DNA of 64,000 nt from Catenulispora pinistramenti (GTDB taxonomy: Bacteria > Actinomycetota > Actinomycetes > Streptomycetales > Catenulisporaceae), in NCBI RefSeq assembly GCF_018274385.1, contig NZ_JAAFYZ010000026.1, positions 1 to 64,000 of the forward strand, read 5' to 3'. Below the pieces are notes generated by a model, which was not told the origin of the DNA, did not search any database, and saw only the letters and a program-made list of their open reading frames with translations. Each line of letters starts with the position of its first letter. The first letter of the stretch is position 1. Of the stretch, positions 8,016-16,024 are shown in pieces. The position numbers and the translations under genes were made by a program.

Positions 8016-9521
8016 CTATGACGCCGGCACAGCGGACGGCTGCAACGTGGTCTCAAGCGCGGCGACCAGGACGTCCAGTTCGGCTGAGTCGCCGACGGCC
8101 CCGAAGAGGTAGCGATCGGGCCTGATGATCACGGCCGCTGCTCCCAGACTCCTCACCCAGTCGCGTACTTCCCCGGAGAACTCCTGGAGGACCTGCGCGT
8201 CGAGCGACTCCAGCATCGCCTTCGTCCGGTCGGAGGTGCCGGACAGAACCACGGGATCCCCCACCACGGCGAAGCGGTAACCCACGACGTCGTCGAGGAG
8301 TCGGCCGCTCGCGGTTCTCGGCTGGGCGCTCAGCGTCCCGGCGAGTTCGTTCGTGTCGTCCCGGACGCCGGGGCCCAGACGCGGGCGCAACGCCTCCGCC
8401 CGCACCACGGGTGGCTCGTCCGCCGACGCCACCAGCGCCTCGATCTTGTTCGCCCACTCCGCGGCCAGCGTCGTGTACGCGCCCACATGCGGTCTGCGCT
8501 CGGTCTCGTAGGTGTCCAACAGCTCGATCGGCGAGTCGCCCCGAATCACGCGGCCGAGCTTCCAGGCCAGATTGGTGGCGTCCCGGATGCCGGAACACAT
8601 CCCCTGGCCCAGGTGGGGCGGCATGGTGTGGGCGGAGTCCCCGGCCAGGAGGAGCCGGCCGGCGCGCCACGGGGTGGCCGTGAGCGACCGCCACTCGTAG
8701 ACGTCGCAGCGCAGCATCCGGTACTCGTCCGGGCTGAACCACGGCGACAGTACTTCGTAGGCCTTCTCGGTGCGCTCGAAGGCCGCCGAATCGTCGTCAG
8801 GGCGAAGCATCAGCTCGAACCGCAGCCGCGGCGCGGCGATCGGCGCGAACGTCAACGGGTTGCGGATCGCGCCCTGGATGAAGGCATCGCGGCCGGCGAG
8901 CTCGTCCTTGGCGACGAAGGGAATGATGTCGATGATCAGCGAGCGGTGGGTGGCGTTGTGATCGATCTGCGTACTGCCCATGAGCTCGCGCACGCTGGAG
9001 TTGGCGCCGTCACACCCCACCACGAACGACGCCCTGATCTGGCGGTCCTGGGCGGTGGCGATCTCGCGGACGTTCACCAGCACGCTGTCGCCCGCGTCCT
9101 TCAGCGTCGTGACCTCCCAGCCGAAGTACGTGCCGGCGTTGGCGTAGTTGTGGGCGTAGCCGCGCAACACGGCCTCGAAGTCGGGCTGGTGGAACATGTA
9201 GTCCGACTGCCACCCCTGCTCGGTGCGGCCCCGGTGCCAGTCGAATTCCATCACCGTGCGCCACTGGGAGTCGTAGTGGCGGTACATGCCCACCAGCGAG
9301 AAATCCTTCTCGAGGTGCTGAAGGCCGAGTGTCTGGAACGCCCTCATCGTCTCGTCGTCGACGTGTGTCGCGCGCGGACGGGCCATCGGCATGCGGCCGC
9401 GGTCGATGACGGCGACTCGCAGACCTTCCAGCTCAAGGAGGCGCCCGAGCGCCAGACCTGTTGTCCCGCAACCGATCACGGCTACATCGACATCGACATC
9501 GCCGTTGACCCTGCTGTCCAT
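8016..9521 (-). CDS. FAD-dependent aromatic hydroxylase, MhpA-like (class A flavoprotein monooxygenase)
   Basis: A 501-aa protein with the three class A signatures: GCGTTG dinucleotide fold at residues 17-22, the DG motif in VVGCDGANS (171-172), and the GD motif in LLAGDSAHTMPPHLGQGM (294-295). The C-terminal thioredoxin-like domain seen in phenol and 3-hydroxyphenylpropionate hydroxylases is present in shortened form. Such enzymes ortho-hydroxylate a phenolic ring using NAD(P)H and O2. The ATG at 9521 follows GAGGAG at good spacing; a TTG at 9539 overlaps the upstream gene. It likely prepares the dihydroxylated ring for the extradiol dioxygenase encoded in the same operon. Confidence 0.9.
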   Translation of the reverse strand: MDSRVNGDVDVDVAVIGCGTTGLALGRLLELEGLRVAVIDRGRMPMARPRATHVDDETMRAFQTLGLQHLEKDFSLVGMYRHYDSQWRTVMEFDWHRGRTEQGWQSDYMFHQPDFEAVLRGYAHNYANAGTYFGWEVTTLKDAGDSVLVNVREIATAQDRQIRASFVVGCDGANSSVRELMGSTQIDHNATHRSLIIDIIPFVAKDELAGRDAFIQGAIRNPLTFAPIAAPRLRFELMLRPDDDSAAFERTEKAYEVLSPWFSPDEYRMLRCDVYEWRSLTATPWRAGRLLLAGDSAHTMPPHLGQGMCSGIRDATNLAWKLGRVIRGDSPIELLDTYETERRPHVGAYTTLAAEWANKIEALVASADEPPVVRAEALRPRLGPGVRDDTNELAGTLSAQPRTASGRLLDDVVGYRFAVVGDPVVLSGTSDRTKAMLESLDAQVLQEFSGEVRDWVRSLGAAAVIIRPDRYLFGAVGDSAELDVLVAALETTLQPSAVPAS

Positions 9522-9531
9522 ATCAAGCTCC

Positions 9532-9954
9532 TCAATCAAGGCTGATCGTGTCGGCGAACAGGCTGAAGGAGAGTCGGATGGTTCCTTCGTTCAGCTGCCA
9601 CCCGTGCACGGTGTTCGCGCGCAGGCCCGCGCGGTGGAAAGGTTCTGTATCGGAGATGGCCGTCGCGGCTTCCAGGGACGATGCCCTGATGATGGCGGTG
9701 CCGCTGCCGTCCCAGTCTTCGCCGGCGGCATTGGCGCCGGACAGGAACAAGACGCCGTTCTCCTCCTGCTCCTTGAGCCAGAGAATGTGTTCCCTGAGAT
9801 GGGATGCCAGGTACTCCATCGGCGAGTCCACGGGATGCACCATGTCCATGCGCATCATGTACAGCTGCACCTGACGCAGTCTTCGCAGGTGGTCTTCCAG
9901 GCTGAACGAATCCGCTGCGGGATCCGGCAGGTTCTCGTCTCCGGCGGTCGTCAT
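9532..9954 (-). CDS. YciI-like (dimeric alpha/beta barrel) protein
   Basis: A 140-aa protein. Its middle part resembles the YCII/muconolactone-isomerase-like fold: YLASHLREHILWLKEQEENG, then LFLSGAN and a DGSGTAIIRASSLEAATAI strand-helix unit. YciI-type proteins have a conserved His and Asp, and several take part in aromatic or halo-aromatic degradation as isomerases or lactone-handling enzymes. GAGGAG precedes the ATG at 9954, which lies 12 bp after the SMP-30 gene. A role on a ring-cleavage intermediate is inferred from context only. Confidence 0.7.
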   Translation of the reverse strand: MTTAGDENLPDPAADSFSLEDHLRRLRQVQLYMMRMDMVHPVDSPMEYLASHLREHILWLKEQEENGVLFLSGANAAGEDWDGSGTAIIRASSLEAATAISDTEPFHRAGLRANTVHGWQLNEGTIRLSFSLFADTISLD

Positions 9955-9966
9955 TTCCGATGCTCC

Positions 9967-10800
9967 TCAGGGGTTTGCGGCCGGTTCGTATATTTCGACA
10001 TGGGATTTCAGAGTCTTGTTGGCGACGGCCTCCAGGACCGAGCCGCCGCCGGTCTCGGCCACGGTCACGAACAGCCGTCCGTCAGGGCCCAGACAGCACG
10101 CGACCGGTTGGCCCTCTCCTGTGCTGATCTGGCGCAGCGGACCGGATCGGGCGATGAGGACGACCGCATGGGCGGTGAGCGTGCAGACCCAGACGCCGTC
10201 CGCCGCGGCGCAGATCCCGTCGGGTCGCGCTTCGGGATGCACGACCGCGGCGAGGTCGGCGAACAGCCTCCGGTCGGTGAGCTGTCCGTCCGCGGCGATG
10301 GTGAATGCGGTCAGGCGCTGGGCCCAGGTTTCCGCGACGACGAGGGTGGCGCCGTCGTCGATGATGGCCAGCCCGTTCGGGAACTCGAGGTCTTCGGCCG
10401 CCACCGTCGCCCGTCCGTCGGGCGTGACATGGATCAGTCGGCCTGGCCGCGGCTGTTCACCGAGGTGGGCGGCGTACCCGACATCGTCCACGTAGAGAGC
10501 GCCGTGGTGATCACCGACCATGTCTCCCAACGGTCCCGCGGCGACCGCGGACAAGTCCGCATACGCCCCGAAGCCGGTTCCGTCCCAGAGCCCGACTCGC
10601 CTTTCGCGCATGATCGCGCCGACCAAGCGGCCGTCGGGAAGGAACCACAAGCCATTCGACTGCGCGGCCAGCGGCGTGAACGCCCAGGCGCCGCCGCTGT
10701 CGGTCCAGATCCCGCCCTTCTGCGGATCCGAGACCCACAGCGCTCCCTCACTCCATCGCGGGCCTTCGCCCAACGTCATCCCATCGCTGTGTGGCCTCAT
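9967..10800 (-). CDS. SMP-30/gluconolactonase-family hydrolase
   Basis: A 277-aa six-bladed beta-propeller protein of the SMP-30/LRE family. It opens with LGEGPRWSEGALWVSD and carries the metal-site segments FPNGLAIIDDGATLVVAET and ARPDGICAAADGVWVCT. These enzymes are Ca/Zn-dependent lactonases. The ATG at 10800 lies 4 bp after the stop of the dioxygenase gene, so translation is probably coupled. In this operon it may open a lactone formed after ring cleavage. No signal peptide is visible, which fits a cytoplasmic role. Confidence 0.85.
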   Translation of the reverse strand: MRPHSDGMTLGEGPRWSEGALWVSDPQKGGIWTDSGGAWAFTPLAAQSNGLWFLPDGRLVGAIMRERRVGLWDGTGFGAYADLSAVAAGPLGDMVGDHHGALYVDDVGYAAHLGEQPRPGRLIHVTPDGRATVAAEDLEFPNGLAIIDDGATLVVAETWAQRLTAFTIAADGQLTDRRLFADLAAVVHPEARPDGICAAADGVWVCTLTAHAVVLIARSGPLRQISTGEGQPVACCLGPDGRLFVTVAETGGGSVLEAVANKTLKSHVEIYEPAANP

Positions 10801-10804
10801 GGCG

Positions 10805-11734
10805 TCAGCCGGTCGCGCTGTGGGCGCCGGTCATGTGCGCGGCGAGGTCCTCCGGGTTGACGAAGGACGGTGGAGGCGGCGGCCCCCAGCTCAACAGGGC
10901 CTTGTCGTCCTCCCAGACCCCGGGCGACCACAGCGAGTCGTCGATGATGCAGTCGAGGTCGGAGTAGTACTCGGAGAATGTTCCGGCCGGATCCCGGAGA
11001 TACCAGAAGAAGTTGGAGCCGATGAAGTGGCGTCCCAGCCCCCAGGCGTGGCGTTCGGGATGGTCCTGGAGCATCGCCATCGCGCCACGCCCGATCTCGT
11101 CGACGTCCTCGACCTGCCAGGAGGTGTGGTGCAGGTAGTTGACCGGCGCCCGCGTGACCAACACGTTGTGGTGGTCGGTCGAGCATCGCAGGAACGCCGC
11201 CGCGTCACGGACCTCGTCGGACACCTTCAGGCCGAAGCCGTCGGTGAAGAAGTGCCGGGAGGCGGCCTGGTCGGTGGACCCGATCACGACGTGGCCGAGC
11301 CTGCGGGGCCGCACCGCGCCTTCACGCAGGATCCCGGGCGCGCGGGCTTCCGGTCGCCTGACCAGTCCCGGCTGGTTGTAGCCTGCCTCCAGGGCCGGCC
11401 GCTGGATCAGCCGCCGGGTCACCTTGGCGGTGACCTGCACGCCGGTGACCGGCTCGACGGCCGTCACGACTTCGTCGGTCATCTGGGAGACAGCGAAGTC
11501 AAAGCGCCGCAGTCGGCCGGCGATCCGCCCGATGTCGTCGAAGTCGTCGACCCCTATCTCGATCCGCAGCAGCTGCCGGTGCGGCGCCGGCACCAGGCGG
11601 AGCTGCCGGCCGCCGTCGGTCGTCGACAGCCAGCCGTCGTCCTCGCCGGTCAGCCCGAAGTCCTCATAGTAGCCGCGGACAGCCTCGACCTCCGGTACGC
11701 CGACCGTCAGCGAGTTCAGGTTGTGAAGACCCAT
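10805..11734 (-). CDS. Extradiol ring-cleavage dioxygenase (VOC superfamily, type I)
   Basis: A 309-aa two-domain VOC protein like biphenyl-2,3-diol 1,2-dioxygenase. The Fe(II) ligands appear in place: His148 in RRLGHVVIGS, His202/203 in NYLHHTSWQVED and Glu255 in GTFSEYYSDLD. It would cleave a catecholic ring next to the two hydroxyls in the cytoplasm. GAGGAGG precedes the ATG at 11734; an in-frame codon 15 nt upstream is less favoured. It is 15 bp downstream of the first FAH gene. It is the ring-opening step of the operon; the natural catechol is unknown. Confidence 0.9.
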   Translation of the reverse strand: MGLHNLNSLTVGVPEVEAVRGYYEDFGLTGEDDGWLSTTDGGRQLRLVPAPHRQLLRIEIGVDDFDDIGRIAGRLRRFDFAVSQMTDEVVTAVEPVTGVQVTAKVTRRLIQRPALEAGYNQPGLVRRPEARAPGILREGAVRPRRLGHVVIGSTDQAASRHFFTDGFGLKVSDEVRDAAAFLRCSTDHHNVLVTRAPVNYLHHTSWQVEDVDEIGRGAMAMLQDHPERHAWGLGRHFIGSNFFWYLRDPAGTFSEYYSDLDCIIDDSLWSPGVWEDDKALLSWGPPPPPSFVNPEDLAAHMTGAHSATG

Positions 11735-11749
11735 GTGCCGCCTCCTCAT

Positions 11750-12634
11750 TCAGGGCTTTGAGATGGTCCGCGAGACGTGCGGCGGACCTTCGGCGAACGT
11801 GTTGCGAAGGCGGCCGACACCGGAGATCCAGGTCTCCAGGACATCCCCCGGTGCGAGATAGCGCTGCGGCGACCGGGCGTGGCCGACACCGGAAGGCGTG
11901 CCGGTGAACACGATGTCGCCTGGAGTCAGCGGAAGAATCGCCGACAGTCGTTCGATGAGCACGGCGACGGAGAAGATGAGCTGGCTCGTGCGGGCCCGCT
12001 GCACGACCTCGCCGTTGACACTGCAGCCGATCTCCAGGTCCTCGCGGTCGGCCAGCTCATCGGGCGTGACGATCTCCGGCCCGATCGGGGCGAACCCGGG
12101 AAAGGACTTGCCGATGCTGAACTGTGGCGGGGTGCCGACCAGCTGACGGGTCCGCTCGGACAGGTCCTGCCCGACCGTGACGCCCGCGACATGGTCCCAG
12201 GCCCGAACCGCCTGGACGGCGACGGCCCGCCGGCCGATGACGACGACCAACTCCGCCTCCCAGTCCACGGTCGCCGTCGGCAGCTTCACCTCGTCGCCGG
12301 GGCCGGCGAGGCAGGTCGGGAATTTGGTGAACACGGCCGGTTCCGGCGGTGGCGGCAGGCGGCTCTCGCCGACGTGGTCGGCGTAGTTCAACCCGATCGC
12401 GAACACCTGCGAGGGACGCGGCACCGGCGCTTTGAGCCGGCTCGGATCGAAGGGCTCGACCAGTGACCGGGCCTGCGCCGCCCGCAAGCGGTCGGCCCAG
12501 ACCACGAACTCGTCCCAGCGGGCGAACACGGCCTGCGGATCCGCGGCGAACCGGCCATCGCTGGCCTTCTCCACGTCGATGACGCCGTCGGGGTACTTGA
12601 GCACAAGCCGGCCATCAAGATTTGCGATACGCAT
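11750..12634 (-). CDS. Fumarylacetoacetate hydrolase family protein (FAH fold), second gene of minus operon
   Basis: A 294-aa FAH-family protein of the common actinobacterial type: AIGLNYADHVGE, VDWEAELVVVIG (metal-binding acidic residues), TVGQDLSERTRQ, GKSFPGFAPIGPEIVT and GDIVFTGTPSGVG. This group includes acylpyruvate hydrolases and 2-hydroxyhepta-2,4-diene-1,7-dioate isomerases. AGAGGAAG precedes the ATG at 12634. It lies between the PrdB-like and the dioxygenase genes and probably acts on the ring-fission product. It is clearly different in length and motifs from the FAH protein at the operon end. Confidence 0.88.
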   Translation of the reverse strand: MRIANLDGRLVLKYPDGVIDVEKASDGRFAADPQAVFARWDEFVVWADRLRAAQARSLVEPFDPSRLKAPVPRPSQVFAIGLNYADHVGESRLPPPPEPAVFTKFPTCLAGPGDEVKLPTATVDWEAELVVVIGRRAVAVQAVRAWDHVAGVTVGQDLSERTRQLVGTPPQFSIGKSFPGFAPIGPEIVTPDELADREDLEIGCSVNGEVVQRARTSQLIFSVAVLIERLSAILPLTPGDIVFTGTPSGVGHARSPQRYLAPGDVLETWISGVGRLRNTFAEGPPHVSRTISKP

Positions 12635-12673
12635 GCGGCGCACTTCCTCTTCTGTTCGACACGGTGCCGACGC

Positions 12674-13609
12674 TCAGCAGGCACACCGGACGGCGAACTC
12701 CCGCTCATTCCCGCCGCCCAGAACCTGCGTGTGGGCCGCCGCATTCGCCAGGACCGAACCGCGGATCGCGTTGTCGAGGCGGTAGACGTCCGCGACCAGG
12801 TCTTCCCAGTCCCGGCTGCCGTCCGCGTCCCACTGGAACGGCAGCCGCTTCAGCTCCCAGTCCGACTCGGCCTGCTCGGCAAATTCCAGCGCGGCCTTGA
12901 CGATCTCCCGCTGCTGCGTCTTCGCCCGCGGCCGACCGGCCGGACACCCCAGCGGGAAGTCCAGGAACGAGGCACGAGGCGGCTTCAGATAGGTGGCCTG
13001 CTTGTACAAGGTGGTGATGCTGGTGGTCGGGATCCCCCGATTCTCGATCGCCCGGGCCAGAACCCCGAAGGCCACATGGCACTGCGGACAGAACGGCACC
13101 ACCAGTACCAAGTCGACCCCCATGGCCTGGAACTCCTCGACCACCCGGGGAGCCACCTCGGTCGCCAGCTCGTCGAACTGGCTGATCGAGCCGACCATCG
13201 ACACCGCGTTCGCCGCGTACCGCCCGATGACGCCGTCCCGCTCCAGATCGAGCATCGTGTCCCTCGGGTAGGCCACGTTGGGGTCGGCTAGCGCGAAGGC
13301 CCGGATCGGCGTCATGTGCCCGAACAGCACGTCGTCCAGGTCGCGCTCCCTGGGCAGCAGCCGGTAGGAAAGGTCGCTGTGCTGCCGGAGCCGCGGCTGG
13401 TCCGGAAAGTAGGCACCGCAGGACACCAGCAGCCCGACCGTGGCCTCCCGCAACGGGACCCGCATCGGCGTCAGCGCGGGCGGATCGAAGTCGGGCAGCG
13501 GTTCGGGCTCGATGCCCAGCACGTTCCTGAGCAGCTTGTCCGGATCGAACACCGGGAAACCGGGATCCACCGGCGCGGAAGTCGTCTGAATGAGGTCGGT
13601 CACGGTCAT
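12674..13609 (-). CDS. PrdB/GrdB-like reductase component with Cys in place of selenocysteine
   Basis: A 311-aa protein resembling the selenoprotein B subunit of D-proline (PrdB) and glycine/betaine reductases. The matching block runs from ATVGLLVSCGAYF (about 56) through SISQFDELATEVAPRVVEEF to LVVPFCPQCHVAFGVLARAI and GIPTTSI. In PrdB the active-site motif is U-x-x-C; here it is Cys174-x-x-Cys177. The stop is an ordinary codon and no in-frame UGA is read through. It is the first gene of the ring-cleavage operon, 45 bp after the promoter repeat. Stickland reductases are anaerobic, whereas this operon contains O2-using enzymes, so a different substrate is likely. Function unknown. Confidence 0.75.
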   Translation of the reverse strand: MTVTDLIQTTSAPVDPGFPVFDPDKLLRNVLGIEPEPLPDFDPPALTPMRVPLREATVGLLVSCGAYFPDQPRLRQHSDLSYRLLPRERDLDDVLFGHMTPIRAFALADPNVAYPRDTMLDLERDGVIGRYAANAVSMVGSISQFDELATEVAPRVVEEFQAMGVDLVLVVPFCPQCHVAFGVLARAIENRGIPTTSITTLYKQATYLKPPRASFLDFPLGCPAGRPRAKTQQREIVKAALEFAEQAESDWELKRLPFQWDADGSRDWEDLVADVYRLDNAIRGSVLANAAAHTQVLGGGNEREFAVRCAC

Positions 13610-13653
13610 CACCTCAGAAGGAAGCGGCTGAGTACGTTCCGGGAGGGCAGGAG

Positions 13654-13736
13654 GTGCCCGGGAAACAGACGCTACGAGCCGCTTCGCGTCCCACCGAGTC
13701 ACTGGCCGAAGACGGGGGTGCCAGTTAGCGAACCGC
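13654..13736 (-). promoter_or_regulatory. Twin promoter element, copy 2 (ring-cleavage operon)
   Basis: The minus-strand sequence of this 83-bp segment is about 84% identical to the plus-strand copy at 2817-2898, starting at the same GCGGTTCGC and ending at the same GGCAC. It lies 44 bp upstream of the PrdB-like start codon at 13609. Conservation of non-coding sequence at the same distance from two operons supports common control by the GntR or AraC regulator. Confidence 0.8.
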
Positions 13737-13994
13737 AGGCCCTGACCTGTGTCTCGCCCTGCCCTCGGGGGAGGACGAGTGGGCGGGACCGGCAGTCGCT
13801 CCGGGCTCAGGCGGCGGTTGGCCAGGGGCCGTACTCGCAGTGCTCAACGCGGCCGGCCGGCCCCGGAACACGGAACCGGCCATCGGGCTCTACAAGACCG
13901 AGCAACAACCGCCGCTGCGCGGTGGGATCGGCCACGATCACCTTCTCGCGTCGCTCGGCACCTTCCCCGCCCGGGAATGATCGAGCGGTGGCTG

Positions 13995-14117
13995 AAGGCC
14001 GGCGTGGTCGAACAGCACATCACCAGGCGCAGCCAGGCAGTCGTAGAAGTCTGTGCGGAGCCCGGACAACACGCCCAGGGCCTCGACGCGGGCGGCAGGA
14101 ACCTCGAAAACGGTGAC
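13995..14117 (-). pseudogene. N-terminal relic of an IS701-type transposase
   Basis: About 40 minus-strand codons read VFEVPAARVEALGVL then GLRTDFYDCLAAPGDVLFD, which resembles the start of actinobacterial IS701-family transposases. The frame then leaves the family. Below it, from about 13965 to a TGA at 13806, another minus-strand stretch (VIVADPTAQRRLLLGLVEPDG) looks protein-like but I cannot place it. An 8-bp perfect inverted repeat (GTGTGTTC/GAACACAC at 14136-14157) lies just upstream. The whole 13737-14238 gap appears to be decayed mobile DNA. Confidence 0.5.
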
Positions 14118-14238
14118 GGCGGTCTCCTTGTGGGCGTGTGTTCTTGGTCGAACACACAGCATCACCTGGAGACCGCTTCCTCATCAGGGCAGTGAGAAAC
14201 CCCGACACGGGGCGATCATGCCGGGTTGACCGAAAAGC

Positions 14239-14805
14239 TTAAGTCTGGCGCCACTGCTGGTCATTGTTGCCGTTGCAGTCCCACTGGATCGCGGGCGTGC
14301 CTTCGGCGGGATTGTCGCCATCTATTCCGAGGCACTTTTGGTAGTTGGCGTTGTAGTTTTGAATATTGCCGCCATTCGGAAAATGAATCCATCTCCAATT
14401 CTGGTCGGGACCGTTCCAGCAGTCCCACTGGATTATGGCCGCGCCGTTCGCGGTGCTCTCGTTGAGGACTCCAAGGCACTTGTTGGAGTTCTGGTTGACG
14501 AACTCGCAACCACCACTGTTCGGTTGGCAGAACATCTGCCAGGCTTGGTCGGGTTGGCCGTCGCACGGCCACTGGACCGCCTCCGCGCCGTTGGCCTTGC
14601 TCTCGTTGAGGATTCCGAGGCACTCGTTCCAGCCGTTCCTGATCTCATACCCGTAAGGGTTACCGCCGAACGCGGCCAGGTGAGGACTGGACTTGGTCGT
14701 CGCGGAGGCTGGGGAGGTCGTCATAGTCCCAATGCCGAGGGCGAACAGCACGGCCGCGAGGGCGGCCACCAGTCGGTTTGTCTTCTTCAAGGAAAGCCTC
14801 TTCAT
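14239..14805 (-). CDS. Secreted ricin-type beta-trefoil lectin
   Basis: A 188-aa protein. The signal peptide has KKTNR then a hydrophobic ALAAVLFALGIG stretch and a likely cut after SPASA. The mature part is a single beta-trefoil carbohydrate-binding domain with three QxW-type repeats (DQAWQ, DQNWR, DQQWR) and repeated KCLGVLNES/KCLGIDGD elements. There is no catalytic domain. It is probably exported by Sec as a stand-alone sugar-binding protein. It sits alone between two transposase relics and its GC content is locally lower than the neighbours, which is consistent with recent acquisition. Confidence 0.9.
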   Translation of the reverse strand: MKRLSLKKTNRLVAALAAVLFALGIGTMTTSPASATTKSSPHLAAFGGNPYGYEIRNGWNECLGILNESKANGAEAVQWPCDGQPDQAWQMFCQPNSGGCEFVNQNSNKCLGVLNESTANGAAIIQWDCWNGPDQNWRWIHFPNGGNIQNYNANYQKCLGIDGDNPAEGTPAIQWDCNGNNDQQWRQT

Positions 14806-14945
14806 GGTCGTTTCGAAGCGCCGTCAGGTTTGTTCTCGCGCTTAGCCAGGTCAGGGCTGTTACTCACCCACAGCGCTATACCGGAGCAGTGTGCTGATTG
14901 TTGGCATACGCGCGTGCGCAGTGACTGGCGTCGGCGCTGGCGAGC

Positions 14946-15010
14946 CTAGCCGGGCTCAACGGTGCTCCAGAGAGCCTGCGACTTACCGTTGAGCTTGACG
15001 AGCGAACCTG
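14946..15010 (-). pseudogene. Possible C-terminal relic of a bulb-type lectin gene
   Basis: The minus-strand end GSLVKLNGKSQALWSTVEPG followed by a stop resembles the last strand of bulb-type mannose-binding lectin domains (N-L-V-x-Y-x-x-G-x-x-x-W-x-T). Nothing upstream in frame supports an intact gene. The rest of 14806-15261 holds no gene that I can support. Confidence 0.3.
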
Positions 15011-15261
15011 CCTGGTAGGTCAACGGTCCGTGCTGAAAGCGGCATTGAGACTGGTGTCGGCGTATTCGTTGCAGTGCAGAGCGAAGTACGGCTGAACGTG
15101 CAAAGTGAGGGCCGCATCGCACTGGTGCGCTGACTGCATGAGCTTCGGCTCGAAGACACCAGCATTCGAGCACGGCCAACGATCTCCCGGCATGAAATGA
15201 CACGATGCGGCAGAGTCCGGGAACGGTCCGGGAGCAAGTGGGGGCCTTCTGCCTGCCCACT

Positions 15262-15310
15262 CCCGGTTCGCTGGGAGAAAAACGGGAGAAACGGATTGGA
15301 TCCTGGTCCG
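15262..15310. repeat. 49-bp direct repeat, copy 2, with doubled GGGAGAAA
   Basis: This block matches 250-298 at 46 of 49 positions in the same orientation, including both GGGAGAAA units. It lies just beyond the C-terminal end of the decayed transposase at 15370-15965, as copy 1 does for its own transposase relic. The two copies bracket 15 kb that holds the complete catabolic island. Confidence 0.7.
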
Positions 15311-15369
15311 GCTTCGCCCAAGGGCACCCTGTCCTGGTCGTCAATGCTGCCACTGGCCCTGGTCTGGGC

Positions 15370-15965
15370 TTTCATGCTGCGGGTTGGTACTCGTTGATGG
15401 GACCGGCCGGCGTTGTAGTCGTTGAGGGACTCGGTCAGAACCCGACGTAGGTGGCGTTTTCCAAGGATGCGGATCCGGTCGCAGCACTCACGACGGATGG
15501 AACCGATCGGACGCTCCGCATAGGCGTTCATGCGCGGCGCCTGCGGTGCGGTGAGCAAGATCTCGACGCCGATCGAGGCGAACGCCGCGTCGAAGGACTC
15601 GGCGAACTTCGCGTCCCGGTCGCGGATCAGCCGGTTGAAGCGGTGGCTGGCCTGCTCCAGATCGAAGGTCAGTTCTCGGGCGAGTTGCCTGGCCCGGGCA
15701 CCGGCCGGATGATCGGTGACACCCCACAGACAGGCCCGGCGACTGCCGATCTCGATGACGACTGCCGCGTACAGCCGTTTCAACATGACGGTGTCGGCAT
15801 GCAGGAAGTCGATCGCCAGGATCGTCTCGGCCCTGGGAGCGCAGGAACGTACGCCAGCTGTCATCGCGCCGGGACCGCGGCGGGATCGGACGTGCGGGCA
15901 GGATCTTACGGCTGGTGGAGGCGGCCACACGATGCCCAAGCCGGCGCAACTCGCCTTGGACGAGA
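15370..15965 (-). pseudogene. Frameshifted integrase-core (rve/DDE) transposase
   Basis: The catalytic core is recognisable on the minus strand: ILAIDFLHADTVMLKRLY (first Asp), RDRDAKFAESFDAAF (second Asp) and MNAYAERPIGSIRRE (Glu), then LNDYNAGRSHQRVPT. The preceding N-terminal part (LRRLGHRVAASTSRKIL, RRDDSWRTFLRSQ) is in another frame, and the first helix-turn-helix is missing. The C-terminus differs from the family norm. This is a dead element, related to the relic at 314-565. Confidence 0.8.
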
Positions 15966-16024
15966 GGTGATGCATGCTTTCTACGTGGGCTTTCTCAGAG
16001 GGCGAACCCTGATAACGGAGGAGT

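Noticed and set aside
12674-13609. Selenoprotein with in-frame UGA
   Set aside because: The position equivalent to Sec is a Cys codon, and no SECIS-like hairpin or UGA readthrough is needed.
15197-15262. Duplicated tRNA-Arg 3' end (attR) beside the second 49-bp repeat
   Set aside because: The TTCGAATCCC T-arm and acceptor sequence are absent there, so no core att duplication is visible.
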